Source of the DNA: Thamnidium elegans
Lineage: Eukaryota > Mucoromycota > Mucoromycetes > Mucorales > Mucoraceae
Direction: 5' to 3'
Assembly: GCA_025201345.1 (NCBI GenBank)
Contig: JAIXMG010000006.1
Coordinates: 682,001-746,000, forward strand
Length of the DNA stretch: 64,000 nt
Both the position numbers and the translations under genes were made by a program. The notes under the pieces were generated by a model. It had not been told where the DNA came from. It worked only from the letters and a program-made list of their open reading frames with translations, and did no database searches. Positions 1 through 14,984 of the stretch are shown one piece after another; position 1 is the first letter of the stretch, and the number at the start of each line of letters is the position of its first letter.

Positions 1-1718
1 AATGCTTGGTGTCGTGCGGGTACCGGTGATAATAAAGGCTCTTGAGGCAACGCATTAGTTGGAGATAAATGAGCTGGCACCTGCTGTGCAGAAGGTCGAC
101 GTGATTTTGGAGTTTTTATAGCTCTTGGAGCATATCCTTCTTTAGGTCCTGTATAGCCTGAGAAGCCATTGTATAATTCACAGTCTTCAGAGTTATTGAG
201 CAAGTGATACGGTGGCGTGAAATGAATAGGTTGTGGTGCTTGATACACTTGGTTGTAGTGATTATCTTGATGAATCCTATTCGTATATAAATTACCGCTT
301 GATATATTAGAATAATGGCAATAGGAATAATTGTTATTGATACCGCGTCGCTTTTTTTGGATCATATTAGATGAGCTGAAATCAGCCTGAGGAGGGCGCT
401 TACTACCACTTGCTACTTGGTTAAAGAATATTCTTTCATAAAAAAGTTCGGGCGGAAGTTTCATTAATCCGTCATTAGAGCTCGAAACTTGGCAGTTTGC
501 ATCTCTTGTGGAACACAATGCGCTTGGAAGTACGTACGTACCAGAGTCACCAGTATGAATAAACTTGATATTGTTTATATAACATGGCTCAAACATGTTC
601 CCAGTTCCGAATCCTAATGTATCAACATTCATGTCGTCTTGGATAGAGTTTATTTGCGTTTGCTGTGAGCAGGTATTTGAATTGGTGAGAGAATTATAAT
701 ATAAAGTTTCAAACTGTTGAATATAATTAGGTGTATTGATATAATTATTTTGGATATGATCTGGAATAGGGGTAGAAACAGGTTCAGATTGATATGCATT
801 ATTTACTAAAAAAAAAAAAATAAAAAAATAAGGGTTGGTTAAATAAATAATAGACGTATGTATAAATAATTATAATATATATATGGTACCTGTGGATGAA
901 TTTTTGTTTGTATCATTTTCATTATTGTTTGTACATTGAATATCAGCACTGCTGAAGGTATTCTTAACATCAGAGTTACTTGAATATTGATTGTTGTATT
1001 TACTATTAGTGCAGTCGTTATTATCAACTGTTTCATTATGTGTATTGGTATATTGTTCACCATCAGAGATAATAGGCTCAGGTGTTGTAGTTCGAATTAA
1101 TTGTTTCATTGAATCACTAGGAAGCTTTGAAACCGAAACAAATTCCTCTTTTAAATGTTTGTCTCCTTTTATGCAGTCAAGTAAAGCATCATCGGAAGTT
1201 GTGGTACTTAATTTGTCAAAACACTCGGGGCAAATCTCAAGCGCACAAGTAGAGCATATAAAGTGATAGTTAAACAAACTGGTATAACACGAATCACAGA
1301 AATGTCTATACCCTTCGGGATTTTCGCGCCGAATAGGGGCGTTTAAGAAGTCCTTACTGAGTGCATCCTTTTGCCGTAACAGTATTTTATGAAATGCCGA
1401 CTTGATCTTATTCATGGCATAGGAAGGTGCTTTTTGAGAAGGGGGTTCGGTATTGAAACGTAAGCTTTTCAATCGTCGTAATGGGTTGTACTTTTTGGTT
1501 GGAGGAAAGTAAGGTCCATGTAAAAGCTTTCCGGTTTTTTTAGATACTTTAAATCCTCTTAATCCCATAAAACTACAGGACTCTTCTTCTTCACAGCCGC
1601 GACATGAGGCGTTAAATTTATCGAATGGAGGGTTGTTACATGGTTTATCTTGAACTATCACTTTTTCAGTCGTTTGTGATTGAAGACATTTTGCTAATCG
1701 CGCAGCCTTGTTAAACAT
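1..1718 (-). CDS. KDM3/JHDM2-type histone demethylase, N-terminal part (partial)
   Basis: Two exons are visible (890..1718 and 1..805), joined by an 84-nt GT..AG intron, and the frame stays open to the window edge, giving about 544 residues. The start ATG is at 1718. Residues 39-55 hold a C-x2-C-x5-C cluster followed by GLRGF. Residues 141-166 read HFCDSCYTSLF then CSTC and CPEC, a CxxC-x10-CxxC-x4-CxxC array that matches the zinc finger preceding the JmjC domain in KDM3/JMJD1 proteins (known family feature). The second exon is low-complexity, rich in Asn, Ser and Pro. The JmjC catalytic domain, which would remove H3K9 methyl groups in the nucleus, must lie outside the window, so activity cannot be judged. 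It shares a 296-bp divergent spacer with the kinase gene. Confidence 0.75.
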
Positions 1719-2014
1719 GGTAGTGTGGTTAATTAAACAAGAAAAAGAACAAAGAAAAAAAAAAGGTGTGTTTATTTTTTAATATGTGACTACAGAATGA
1801 AATGACGTTGCAAAGGCGGTAGGATTAAAATGCTGGTAAAAGCACATTCCTTCTGTACTGTGTCAAAATTAGAAAAGGTTAATAATTATTGTCCGAGGAT
1901 AAGTTATCTTCATTTCGACCATCGAATATATATATATATATATACATTTTTCCCCTTTTTTTTTTTCTTGTCCCTCTCTTTTTTTTTAAAAAAAATCAGT
2001 TTCTTCTTTATACT
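1719..2014. promoter_or_regulatory. Divergent promoter region, KDM3-like / kinase
   Basis: A 296-bp spacer lies between two start codons facing away from each other. It holds A-runs on the KDM3 side, a (TA)n tract at 1926-1945 and a T-rich tract just before the kinase ATG. No specific factor site was identified. The promoter role is inferred from position. Confidence 0.5.
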
Positions 2015-5124
<3,110 letters not shown>

Positions 5125-7191
5125 ATATATGTATATGATAAATAAAAATATTTTATGGTAGACTGATACGGAAATTTAAGAGACTGTAGTACTCATACTC
5201 AGTGGAATTATTTGTTGTTATTTATTTTTTAATCTAGTCTAATCGATTTTAAAAGAGTATACACTACATAAATAGAATTGAAATGATGAAGGTTACTTTC
5301 GGTCGTAAACGTAAATTAATTTCGTAATCACGTTTGTTCTTATTTTGAATATTTTTGGTATCATCGCGAAATAGGAACTACAGTGATATCAACTTTAAAA
5401 AAACTCCAGTGGTGAGAAGTTTTCCAATAAGTAGTTTCTACCCTCTTTTTTTTTTTAAGACAACCATTGCATTTTAAAGACTAGTAAAGTAAATAAAATA
5501 GAAGTTGGTAGAAGGTATAAGATTATTTTTCTTTCTACCTCGCTATCCCAAAATTTGATCGTACATAGCAGCTTATTTAGAGATGGGTGGCGGGTTATTC
5601 CTTAAAAAATTAAAGCCACATAATGCTCATTTCTCCTGTCGATCACCAATATTCAATAGGCATATTTGTGATATAAGTCATTCCATTCCCAGTTGGAAAA
5701 TTTTGGTGTATATCTCGAAAATAAATCGGTGCACTTTTCGAAAAAGAAAAAAGTTTTTGAGATTAGGTTTTTACATCATATTTTTTAACTAGCATTATAT
5801 AAACATCATGCTAAATAAGAAACTTCTTTTAAACAGTTATTCTAACGATCTTTTGAGTATGTATTTTCAAGATAAGGAACAAAAACTTGTATACGTTTTA
5901 GGTAATTTGCAGTCGAAATAAAGAGATCACGATTAAAATATGTTAATCAGGATATACGATTATCCTAAAAAAGGTACAACCTTTTCATTGCAATAATTTT
6001 AACCTTCCCTCGTACTGTGAGAGTGTCTGTAGTTTTGACGCATATAAAGTTTTTAAAAAACCGCCGATTTGCGTTGTCTCTTTGATCTTTGACCCGACTT
6101 CAGCATTTTTGTGAGAAAATAAAAATGTATTGATTTGTGGCTTCCCCATTATTTGCTTTATTTTCAACTCAGTTTGCCGCCCTTAATTTACCTTTTTTGA
6201 AGGTTTTAAAAAAAAGAAGAGTTTACTCTGAGACACTTCACGCCAATTATAAGATAATTTTATATCATGTTTATTTATTTACCGTTCAGCTTTTACAAAC
6301 GCTCTTAATTTCCATCATTGTCTCTTTGTTTCATTGATTCATAGGTTACCGTTGATTAATTTAGTTTAGATTAAGTACAGTAGCAGATCTATTTAAGGAT
6401 GGATGAAATCTGGAACGAAATCGAACAGTGGACGGGATAATTATATGTATACTGCCACTGAAAAAAGCTCATTGAGATATCGCAGCTTAAACGCCACTCG
6501 CATGTACATAAGAAACTACTGCTAATTTTAGCAGTTTTAATAAATAATTGTATTAAATATGTCTTTAATAAAAAAATTAAAAACATACTTTTTGTTTTTT
6601 TTTAGATTTTCATTTTTATGATCAACTCATTTAATGTTCGTTCAACTGAAAATTTGAGTAAAAACAAAAGTATTTTAAAGAGGTTAATGGATGAACAATG
6701 ATGGATTGTAACACTTTAAATAGTTTTGAACCTGTTCAAGTTATTTTGCGAAAAAATATGTTGAGTATCGTTTTTTGCAAGAGCTCAAACATTAGAATCA
6801 TTTTAGGTTCTATTAAAATTTTACTGTTATCAATTAAATAGTGCAGAGCTATGTATTAAAATGACACATAGTAATATTGAATGAAACCCCCCCATTGTTA
6901 GTTATTCCTTTTGTTGACAATCATTTATTTTTTTAGGCTATTGATTGCTAATGTAAATATACATGGCCGCAGTTGATTATATTGCTTGAAAGTGTACACA
7001 TTCCTGCATTTTCTTTGGTAGTGAATAAAGCACCCTTTACTTTTACATCATTACTCCGTATAATAGTATTATACCAGATACAGAAAATCTTAGACCCATC
7101 CCCCCTATACACTTTTACAAACTATAATGCCAATTTTATTATGAAAGTATCAAAATCTATAATTTATTAGCAACATGTTAGAAATATTTCT
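5125..7191. other. Intergenic region, no supported gene
   Basis: About 2 kb of AT-rich DNA lies between the kinase stop and the HSPA12-like gene's stop. Short ORFs (69 aa at 5583, 60 aa minus near 6000, 66 aa at 6137, 65 aa at 6973) show no recognisable domain or splice continuation. A possible diverged TA-flanked MITE lies at 6378-6504. Confidence 0.5.
6378..6504. mobile_element. Possible diverged pogo-like MITE
   Basis: The left end starts CAGTAGCAGATCTATTTAAG after TA (6376-6377). The right end, read inwards, is CATGCGAGTGGCGTTTAAG and is followed by TA (6505-6506). The left end strongly resembles the terminal repeat of the clear element at 12021-12193, including the preceding AAGTA. The right end is a poor match, so this may be a decayed copy or coincidence. 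Confidence 0.3.
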
Positions 7192-10100
7192 CTAAAACCG
7201 ATCCAAAGTCATTGGCTGTGCGTGTTCTTGTACATTATTGTCGCCTGTCTCTTCACCAGTTAATTTGACTGTGACAGAGAGGGAGGAAACATCGGCCTCA
7301 TAAACTATAGAAACCATAACAGATATATCCTGGCCTGCTTTAATTTTTTCTCTAGAGCTGTAAAGACAAGGTCCATCTATCTTTTCCGATATATCTTCTA
7401 AACTAATTATACCATCAGGCTTTAAACCATCAAGGTTTTTAAGCTTATAGTATTCTATGTTCAAGTAAAACGTAAGCTACGAAACACTTTTCTTAATCAT
7501 TTACTTACGCATATGAAGACCATTTCCATCAGGTTGATCTTTCAAATTCAAATAGTATACTCGGTTTGTTGGGAAATCACCTATTTTATCCCCCTTTTTG
7601 AAAAGTAGAAGTCCTTTTTCCTTGTCAATTGAGAAGATTTTTGTATCTGACCAGTTACTTTTATATGTAAGATGTGTGTCCCCATTGGTCTTATAAAATC
7701 TAACCCCATAGTTGTCGCTGTAAACGTGGTTTAAAGCACCTACTTGGAACTCCTTATATAAGAATGTTCGTTGCTGAAGAACAGGCTGCATACGCTGATC
7801 TAGTATTTTAGGTATAACATAGTGAGGTGTGTCAACCCCTTGTTCAGCCATAGTGTCTTCGGTTATCTCTTTCAGCATCTTTATAACGACATCTTGGAGT
7901 TGCGTATTATAATTGAAGTGTATCAGTTGAAAAACATATTGAATATTCCAATACTTTCCAAAGAATTTCTTATTTATCAATGAAGCGGATAACAGAGATG
8001 TAATATCTTGTAAAACAGGCCGGAAAGAAACTTCTATAATATCGTCAACCGTTAAACAGACTTTACAGTTACAAGAGACACTTAACTGTACGATAAATTC
8101 GTCATTAGTTGGCTGGCTGAGGTTCTATACAATATAGATATTAGAATTGTAAACACATATAATAACTAATATCTGACTCTTACATTTTCAAAGATATACT
8201 GTTTAAAATTGTTCGTAAACTCTGCATGATTTTCTAACGTGAATATCTCTAATAGATCATTTTCATTATATTCTATATGTGTGTCACATAATTGAATTAG
8301 ATTGTTGTCTTCCACAATATTGTTCCACATGCTTAAGCATAAAGAGTCATGTATATTTGGAATATGAATTATTTTGTCAGTAATGACAATTACTTCTTGA
8401 TCATCATCCAAACTAAATTCAGTCACTACTTGGTTTAGTGTCAGCTGTACATAGTCTTCATAAAATCGAGCCACAATAAAAAAAGATTTGAGCGGGAATT
8501 TTAGTTCCAAAGATTGTTGAATTAAAGGTAATAGTTTTTTTCCTTGACTGATAATTCTTAATTTTTTAGAGCTATCATCCCTTTGTATCAGGCCACTTGC
8601 ATATATTACGTCTTTCAAACCTTCCTCGGTACCAAATAAACGTCTTAACACCACCTTTTCTATAGAAACAGCGAATCCAATTTGTATATTCGTATTAGGA
8701 TCTACAATAGTAGATAGTTTGCTTGCTATGACGTCTTTTATATAAATCATGTAGAGCAGTATGAAAGCCTTGATATATATTGGCTGTTGTGTTGATAACA
8801 AGACATCTTTGGTACGGCTATCTTTGCACAGTATATTTTTAATTTCTATTACGCTTCTAAAATCAGAAAAAGAGGAAATATCACCCATTAAGTAATCTTC
8901 GACAAACGCAATAAAACTGAGTAATATGTTAATATATGCTTATATATATCTGTAGAGAAATCATTATAAATATTGCTAGACTTACGAATACTTCACATGT
9001 AACGTTGTTATCTCTGAAAAACTAAAGAAAGAATCCAAAGATCGTAAACTAATATTGTTTTAGTATAGGAATCTGTATAATATTGTATTCATATCTTACG
9101 TTTTATCTGTTAAAAAATAATCGTGGTCCCAGATCTCTTTGACAAATCCATTTTCATCTAAAAGTGAAAACGACAATAATGTTGACTTAACCGAAATATC
9201 TATGTATGAAAATTTCAATACAAATATACTTCAAAAAAAAAATACTAGTTCAACATTGTGACAGGTTGATTTACCTATATTCATCATAGCCTCAGGTTTT
9301 GACTTTAGAAATATGGACGAAGAAGAGATACGATTTTGTACTGGTAGTATACGTGGCTTACTGTTAATATCAGAATTTCGAATAACATCGAGGACATATC
9401 GAAGAGCTCCTATTGCAATATCTTGATATTCCAATCTTCTAAACCAATCACTTTTATGTGTGACATTTTTAGCGTTAAAAGAAATTCGATTATATTCCAA
9501 CATATATTTTGACCATTTTAATAGATTGTTGTCTGTAGCTATTTCGGAAGAGTATTTATCGTAATATGTCACAATGTCATACTCCTTTACAAGATCGTTT
9601 AAGAGTAAAGTCTTTACATTATTAAACTTCGTTTCACCAATTTTTGCGCATATATTAAAAATACAAATAGATCCCATAAAGATTTCTTGATGTTTATTCA
9701 ATTCCCATTTACTTGTATCCGTAATCAAAGGTTGCTTTAAAAGGATGGCTTTATCTTTTTCATCCTATTATAATAAACTGTTAATTTGCTATTCTTTGTT
9801 TTCCATAAATCCAAGTTGCATTACCATATCGGATAAAATATTTGCGGAAGAGACATTCTTAATGATTTGTATGATTTCTTCTTGAATATCAAAAGGTATC
9901 TCAGTCTCTATAAATGCTTTTATACCGTCTGTAATATTATCGATAGTAAGAAATAGAGAGTTAGAGCGTACAACTTTAGGATATCTCACGGCATCAGAAA
10001 AATCAAACTGAGAATTTACTACTGAGACTAAATCCAACTTGATCAATATTTCATTCTCTTCAATGGGGCTGAGTCTACAAACAATAGTATTTTTTCCTCT

Positions 10101-10805
10101 TTCCAAATAGAAGTACTCATTGTCCTGGTCTATTATACTGTAGCAGATACATTCCAGCTCGGAAGAGAACAAGAGTCTGTCTTTGTGATCATCCTTTGAT
10201 ATCCAACCAGCTTGAACAAATAAAGGCCGAAGCAAAACTTCTCTCATTTCTTCCTCCCATTCGGAAGGAATAATAAATATGTGGTGAAGTTCCTCTACAT
10301 CTTTAATCCTTTCATCTGCCTCTTCGATAAGTTCTTTCATTAATAGACGCATAAAATCCGATACTGCTTTTAACAAGAATATATCGTCTTGGTTCCAATT
10401 ATCTCTATCCTTTTTAAAGACTTGGTACAATCGCTCTTTAAATTTATCGATATGAACATCATTTTCGCTATCACTTTCGAACTCTTCATCTCCCCAACTT
10501 AATACATTCATTTTCTGCTTATCATACGTGATACAAGCTTCTTTTCTATATTATACACTTGTTAAAGAGCAACGTTATATTTCGAAATAACATATAAATA
10601 TACATACTCTAATGAAACACCTTCTTCATCCAAGGATCTTGCAGAAGTAGAAGCGGCAGCTATGCGAAATTCTGTTCTTCCCATATCTATATAACGAAAA
10701 AAGAAATTTTTTTAAAAAAAACCAAAACATAGCTATTATCTATAAAAAAAACTTACGAAAAATTGTACAGCGCGTATGTTGGTGAATATCATATGCCTCT
10801 TCCAT
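7192..10805 (-). CDS. Large protein with two tandem degenerate HSPA12/Hsp70-like modules
   Basis: Nine exons: 10757..10805, 10608..10686, 9825..10545, 9275..9764, 9100..9157, 8986..9021, 8184..8916, 7509..8124, 7192..7454 (1014 residues). Module 1 (about 45-460) has a helix then HIFIIPSEWEEEMREVL, AGWI and FSSELECI, matching the HSPA12 pattern TVPAxW...AG...EPEA. Module 2 (about 480-1010) repeats this order with a helix near 528, IQIGFAVSIEK, ASGLI and a C-terminal YGVRF block. The expected ATP loops are missing: no DFGTT at the N terminus, and the DxGGGTxD position reads LERGKNTIV in module 1 and ARFYEDYVQ in module 2. I infer a non-catalytic pseudo-ATPase; client or partner unknown. A decayed copy of the C-terminal region lies at 49632-50252. 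The small 5' exons are the least certain. Confidence 0.65.
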
Positions 10806-13037
10806 ACTACTATTTTTACAGATGTAAAACAAAGAAAGAGTAAAAATAAACTTCTTTTTTGGAGCTCACAAACCAGAGTATTTATAGGCCTGCTGGAGTG
10901 GATTCGACAGGCAAAGTTTGTTTATAGTAACACGAACTCAAATTTACTTTAAAGGGTCAGAGGTGCGAACTAATATTGAAATAGAAAGACTAGCATTACT
11001 ATACCTACTCTTGAAGCGACATTTTCTCTTTCTTTTTCTCTCCCTTTCCTCATTCAAGTGCTGAGAGTTGAAATAAACTAGTGTCGCAATTGCAAATATC
11101 ATAGTGTTTCACTTTAAAAAGGCAACGTAAACTATCCAAACAAACAGACATATACAGACAACGTTAGTACAAACGATGTTAATACAGCCCCCTAATATTA
11201 TTCATTCGCGTGTAAGAAGTATATTTATGATCAAAATTCAAAAATAATGAATTATAAACGATAATGTAACTGTCCATTGTAGAGTGCAGCAACAAATAAG
11301 AAAATAATTTCGATATAAACGCTAAGTTTATGCCTTATTTACCACAGGTACACGTTCATAGATAAATATGTAAAGTGGAGGTAGCGTCAGTCTTTATAGG
11401 AAATAGAGGATATATCTTTTGTTCGATATTTTTTCAAGACAGAGAAGTTTACTGAAGTGTTGGTGGTACCTGATATCAAGCCACTATTTTATCTGTTTAG
11501 CCAATCATTTTTCAGTATTTAACTGATACCCTTCTGCACTGCAAAGGCTATTCAACTCTGGTAGAAACACAAATGAAGAGAGACTGAAACTTTTCAAAAG
11601 CGTCTCTTCAGTAAAATGGGTAAAACAAATAATATTCAGCTTATTCATCGATGCTAGTAATAAGAAATAAAAAGAGCTGAGGGGTTTCTTTATTTCTGAC
11701 TTCCGTTGATACATCAGTAGTACACATAATACGAAAAACTCATCAAAACTACTTCTTTGAATATAACCTTTTCTTTTTAAAAGATATGAAAATGTGTGAC
11801 TAACATCGTCATTATAATTTTTTCCAAGGTAAAACCATAGTGTTGCATAATGTTACACTGTATACGCCCACCCCGCTTATTTTCTATTAGCGATGTCGAT
11901 TTGTATTTCTTTTTCTTTTCTCTTTCTTTTTTTTTAGCACAAACTTTGAGATAAATTGCTATATATGAAGGAAGTATACAATCTTCATCAACATACCGAG
12001 CGTATTATTATTCATAAGTACAGTAGAGGCTATATTTAAGGGTGGCCGAAATTCTCAGGAAATCCACCCTTAAATCGATTATTAGCGATAATAGTGGTAT
12101 TACAGCGGGGGACGAAAGAAGGTGTCCTGGAGAAATACACCCATAAATAGAACATGCCCTTAAATCGAACACCCTTAAATAGAGCCACTACTGTATTAGT
12201 ACCTTAAAAATAAGATTTTGTCGTGAATTTCTGTTTTTTTGTTGTATCTAAACTGAGTTATAGTGATGAGCTGTTAAGAGTCAATATCATCCTACCAGTT
12301 TAAGCCAATGATAGTTCGGATATACCTTTTCAATCAACTATCGCTTTTACCTGTAACTAAACCAGTTTCCAAACAAAGCAAAAAAATACTATATTATTTG
12401 CTTTAAACGAGTAAGCATTATTTTGGTGTTTTTAAAAAAGGTTAATTATTGCCGATCTCAAGACTATAAATATTACTACATAACTAACAATATTATAGTT
12501 AGCGCAAAATTTCCTCCATAAAATGATTATATTAAAGACGGTATACTTGTATTGGCTATATGATACACGGATTTATTTAGGCTCAGAATACTCTTATGCG
12601 AAAACTTTATTTTTTTTAATAAATTGCACTAAAGTGCACTAGAAATTAATATTTTGTCTACGGTGCTACAACCTTCTTTTTTACGACATTATTTTTAGTC
12701 ATAAAATAACCTATTAACTTATTTCCCGTGCTACAATATTCTAAAAGTGGATATTCAGACATGTTTTTTTCTATTAGGAAAATTCAAGCAAAAGAAGACT
12801 CTTACTAAACTATTCATTTTACTTTTGAGATAGTAAAAAGTAAAACTATTTACAATATATGGAATCATAAAACATAAAACAAACGGTATAACAGTTATTG
12901 GGTAATAAAAACATCTTTTTTGCGGTGGTCGCAGTGTAAACCATAATGGGATCGCACCTAAAAAAAAGTCATATAAATTTGGAAAAAAAAAATTTCATGG
13001 TTTGACAAGTTGTTTCTTTTTCTTTTTTCAAGAAAAA
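10806..13037. other. Intergenic region carrying one MITE
   Basis: About 2.2 kb upstream of both the HSPA12-like gene (-) and the TMEM86-like gene (+), so it must contain both promoters. The only structured element I can support is the MITE at 12021-12193. A 69-aa minus ORF at 11505-11714 has no recognisable features. Confidence 0.5.
12021..12193. mobile_element. pogo/Tc1-mariner-like MITE with TA target duplication
   Basis: A 173-bp element is flanked by TA on both sides (12019-12020 and 12194-12195). Its ends are inverted repeats: CAGTAGAGGCTATATTTAAG on the left and CAGTAGTGGCTCTATTTAAG on the right (18 of 20 identical, then GGTG on both). Internal copies of CCCTTAAATCGA add sub-terminal repeats. 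There is no ORF. CAGTAG-type ends plus a TA duplication are typical of pogo/Tigger-type elements, so this is a non-autonomous copy that needs a transposase in trans. Confidence 0.8.
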
Positions 13038-13706
13038 ATGTTTATTCCTCTGACCGTCTTATCGTCTATGCTCTATGTGTTTCTGATACATAGTAGAAAT
13101 GTTTTTGGAAAATATATCGTTAAGCCTGCAACTACTATACTTATTATAGGTGTAGCTCACGAGTCGAGCTCTGTTAGAAATGATACAAAATTAGCAGGTA
13201 AAGTTATTCAACCGCTGTTTGGTAAACAAACAACATAACTAATTATTACTCTAGGTTTATTATTGTCTTTACTTGGAGATATATTCTTAATGTTTGAAGG
13301 GGACCTTAACTTTGTCCTTGGTTTGTTATCATTCTTATCCGCACATGTACTCTATATTAAATCATTCAACAACACCAAAAAGACCCAACAGAACCTGGGT
13401 GCATTAGCCGTCTTGTCTGCCATTGGCGTTTCTTATTTCTCTTACCTTTATAGCTATATTTACAAAGATGGTGGCTATGTATTAGTAGTAGGCGTATTTG
13501 TCTATGTTTCTGCAATTGTGTGTATGACATATACTGCATTATTAAATGGAAATACACCTTTGACTATTGGCGTTGTTATGTTTTTGATATCTGACTCAGT
13601 ACTTGCTTTCGATAAGTTTGTTGCTCAATCACCAGGTATCGCATACGAAGTTACATTAATGATTACGTACCATATAGCACAGTTCTGTATCGCCAAATAT
13701 CACTAA
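13038..13706 (+). CDS. TMEM86/YhhN-family membrane protein (lysoplasmalogenase-like)
   Basis: Two exons, 13038..13197 and 13255..13706, give 203 residues. The sequence is almost entirely hydrophobic, with about seven to eight membrane segments. LLSLLGDIFLMF is the hallmark GD motif of the YhhN/TMEM86 family, followed by FLSAHVLYIKSF and a final VTLMITYHIAQF. Animal TMEM86B hydrolyses the vinyl-ether bond of lysoplasmalogens; the fungal substrate is not established. The ATG at 13038 is preferred because it starts directly at a membrane segment; an upstream ATG at 13002 adds only a Phe-rich stretch. The gene is convergent with the Tim17-family gene. Confidence 0.75.
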
Positions 13707-14061
13707 TGGCTTGATTTTCTTAATTTGTAAAGAGATAAACGAGGAAAATTATTTTATCTTCTTTATGTACTAAATAAACGTAAATAAACACAAAACAGTT
13801 TCTACTTTCTAAGCTTATAATTATAATTTCCTGCTTTTTCTTCGTGTTACAACGAGTAAAGTTTAATAAACATATTTTTTGAATTGGGCTCTCTACTATT
13901 CTTACAATGGGAATTTACCACTAAATATATACACAGCAACCCTTCCCCCCTCTCTTTTGTTGCTAAAAACCATTAAGCTTCAACTTGGTATTTATAACAG
14001 TTTAGTAAATACGAAAATTTTATTATTATTATCACTATTCTTTTTATATGATCAATATATA
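13707..14061. other. Intergenic, convergent 3' region
   Basis: A 355-bp AT-rich spacer lies between two convergent stop codons. Several AATAAA-like runs are visible near 13770-13790, consistent with 3'-end signals. No gene was found. Confidence 0.5.
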
Positions 14062-14837
14062 TTATGCATGCTCTACTTTTTTATCTTCTTCCTTCTTCAC
14101 CAAAGATACTAACCGATTGACATAAGTTGGTGGATCCCCTGAAGCATAACGATGTAAATCTGAAAGTCCACCAGCAGCAAGACCAAACATAGCACCAAAT
14201 AACATGGAGTATCTAAATGATCCCCTTGTCAATTTTGCTACGTAAAAAAAAATATATATATGTATAAATAAACAAGAGTTTTGACTTTTTTTTACAAAAA
14301 CTTACTAAATGCAGAAAACAAAGTTCCAGTTGCAACACCTGCAGTAACTGAGTTCATTACATCCGCTTCACCACGTATATCATCTATAGCAGCTTCCAAA
14401 GACCCATATAGTAAACATAATCCACCTGTCTTTCCTGCAAATCGAATACCTCGTTTGACACCGCCCAACATCATACGGTAGTTCTTTGTCTTGTGATAAA
14501 AGTACCAACCTTGTACAGTTGTAGGCAACTTGTGTGCGTTTTCGGCCAAGTATTGTAACCCGGATTGTTGACCACCTAAAAAGGCTCCAATACTAAAACC
14601 CCAGAATCCACCAATAGAGGTCATGAGCAAAAGTCGTGGTTTAGTAGTTAATCCTGCTCTTAAAAGTCCAGGTGCTTCATAATCTTCTGTTTGATCGTAA
14701 TTGACTAAAGTAGGTGGGGTACTGGTATAAGTATAATCATTGGAATTAGGTAAAGGTGCTGTAAAGACTTGAGGTGTGGGCGGTGTTGCTAACACTTGAG
14801 GCGTTGGTGGTACTGGCCCTGTCGTTGTTTTATCCAT
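14062..14837 (-). CDS. Tim17/Tim22/Tim23-family membrane protein
   Basis: Two exons, 14306..14837 and 14062..14237, give 235 residues. After a Pro/Thr-rich N-terminus with a near-duplicated PPTPQV motif come four hydrophobic, glycine-rich segments: GGFWGFSIGAFLGG, GGVKRGIRFAGKTGGLCLLY, MNSVTAGVATGTLF and MLFGAMFGLAAGG. The G-x3-G pattern and the R-x3-K/R-x2-x3-G signature of the second segment are typical of the Tim17/22/23 superfamily, which sits in the mitochondrial inner membrane or peroxisome. It could be a complex I assembly TIMMDC1-like member rather than a core translocase subunit; the sequence does not settle this. The start is Met at 14837. Confidence 0.7.
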
Positions 14838-14984
14838 AGTTAACAAAAAAAAAAAAGAGAGAAGGTCCTCTCTCTCACTGTCTTTGCCCTTGAAACACCC
14901 TAATGTGACGTAGTTTTTTGACCATTCTGTTTCTCTTTTTTTATACGCCTTTTTTTTTCTTTTTTTCTCTAAAAAACATTTAAC
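14838..14984. promoter_or_regulatory. Short divergent promoter, Tim17-family / BRD8-like
   Basis: A 147-bp spacer separates two divergent start codons and must serve both genes. It contains TCTCTCTC and T-rich tracts close to the + strand start. No specific site was recognised. Confidence 0.5.

Noticed and set aside
5583..5792. 69-codon plus-strand ORF after the kinase gene
   Set aside because: No domain, no signal peptide, no splice continuation, and composition like the surrounding AT-rich DNA.
7501..9728. Several separate minus-strand genes in the HSPA12-like locus
   Set aside because: All five ORFs join through GT..AG introns with matching phase into one 1014-residue frame, so I treat them as one gene.
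10861..10950. Possible tRNA near GGCCTGCTGGAGTGGATTCG
   Set aside because: No complete cloverleaf, no matching acceptor stem and no convincing T-arm; no tRNA could be supported anywhere in the window.
11505..11714. 69-codon minus-strand ORF upstream of the MITE
   Set aside because: No domain or conserved motif, and no splice partner.
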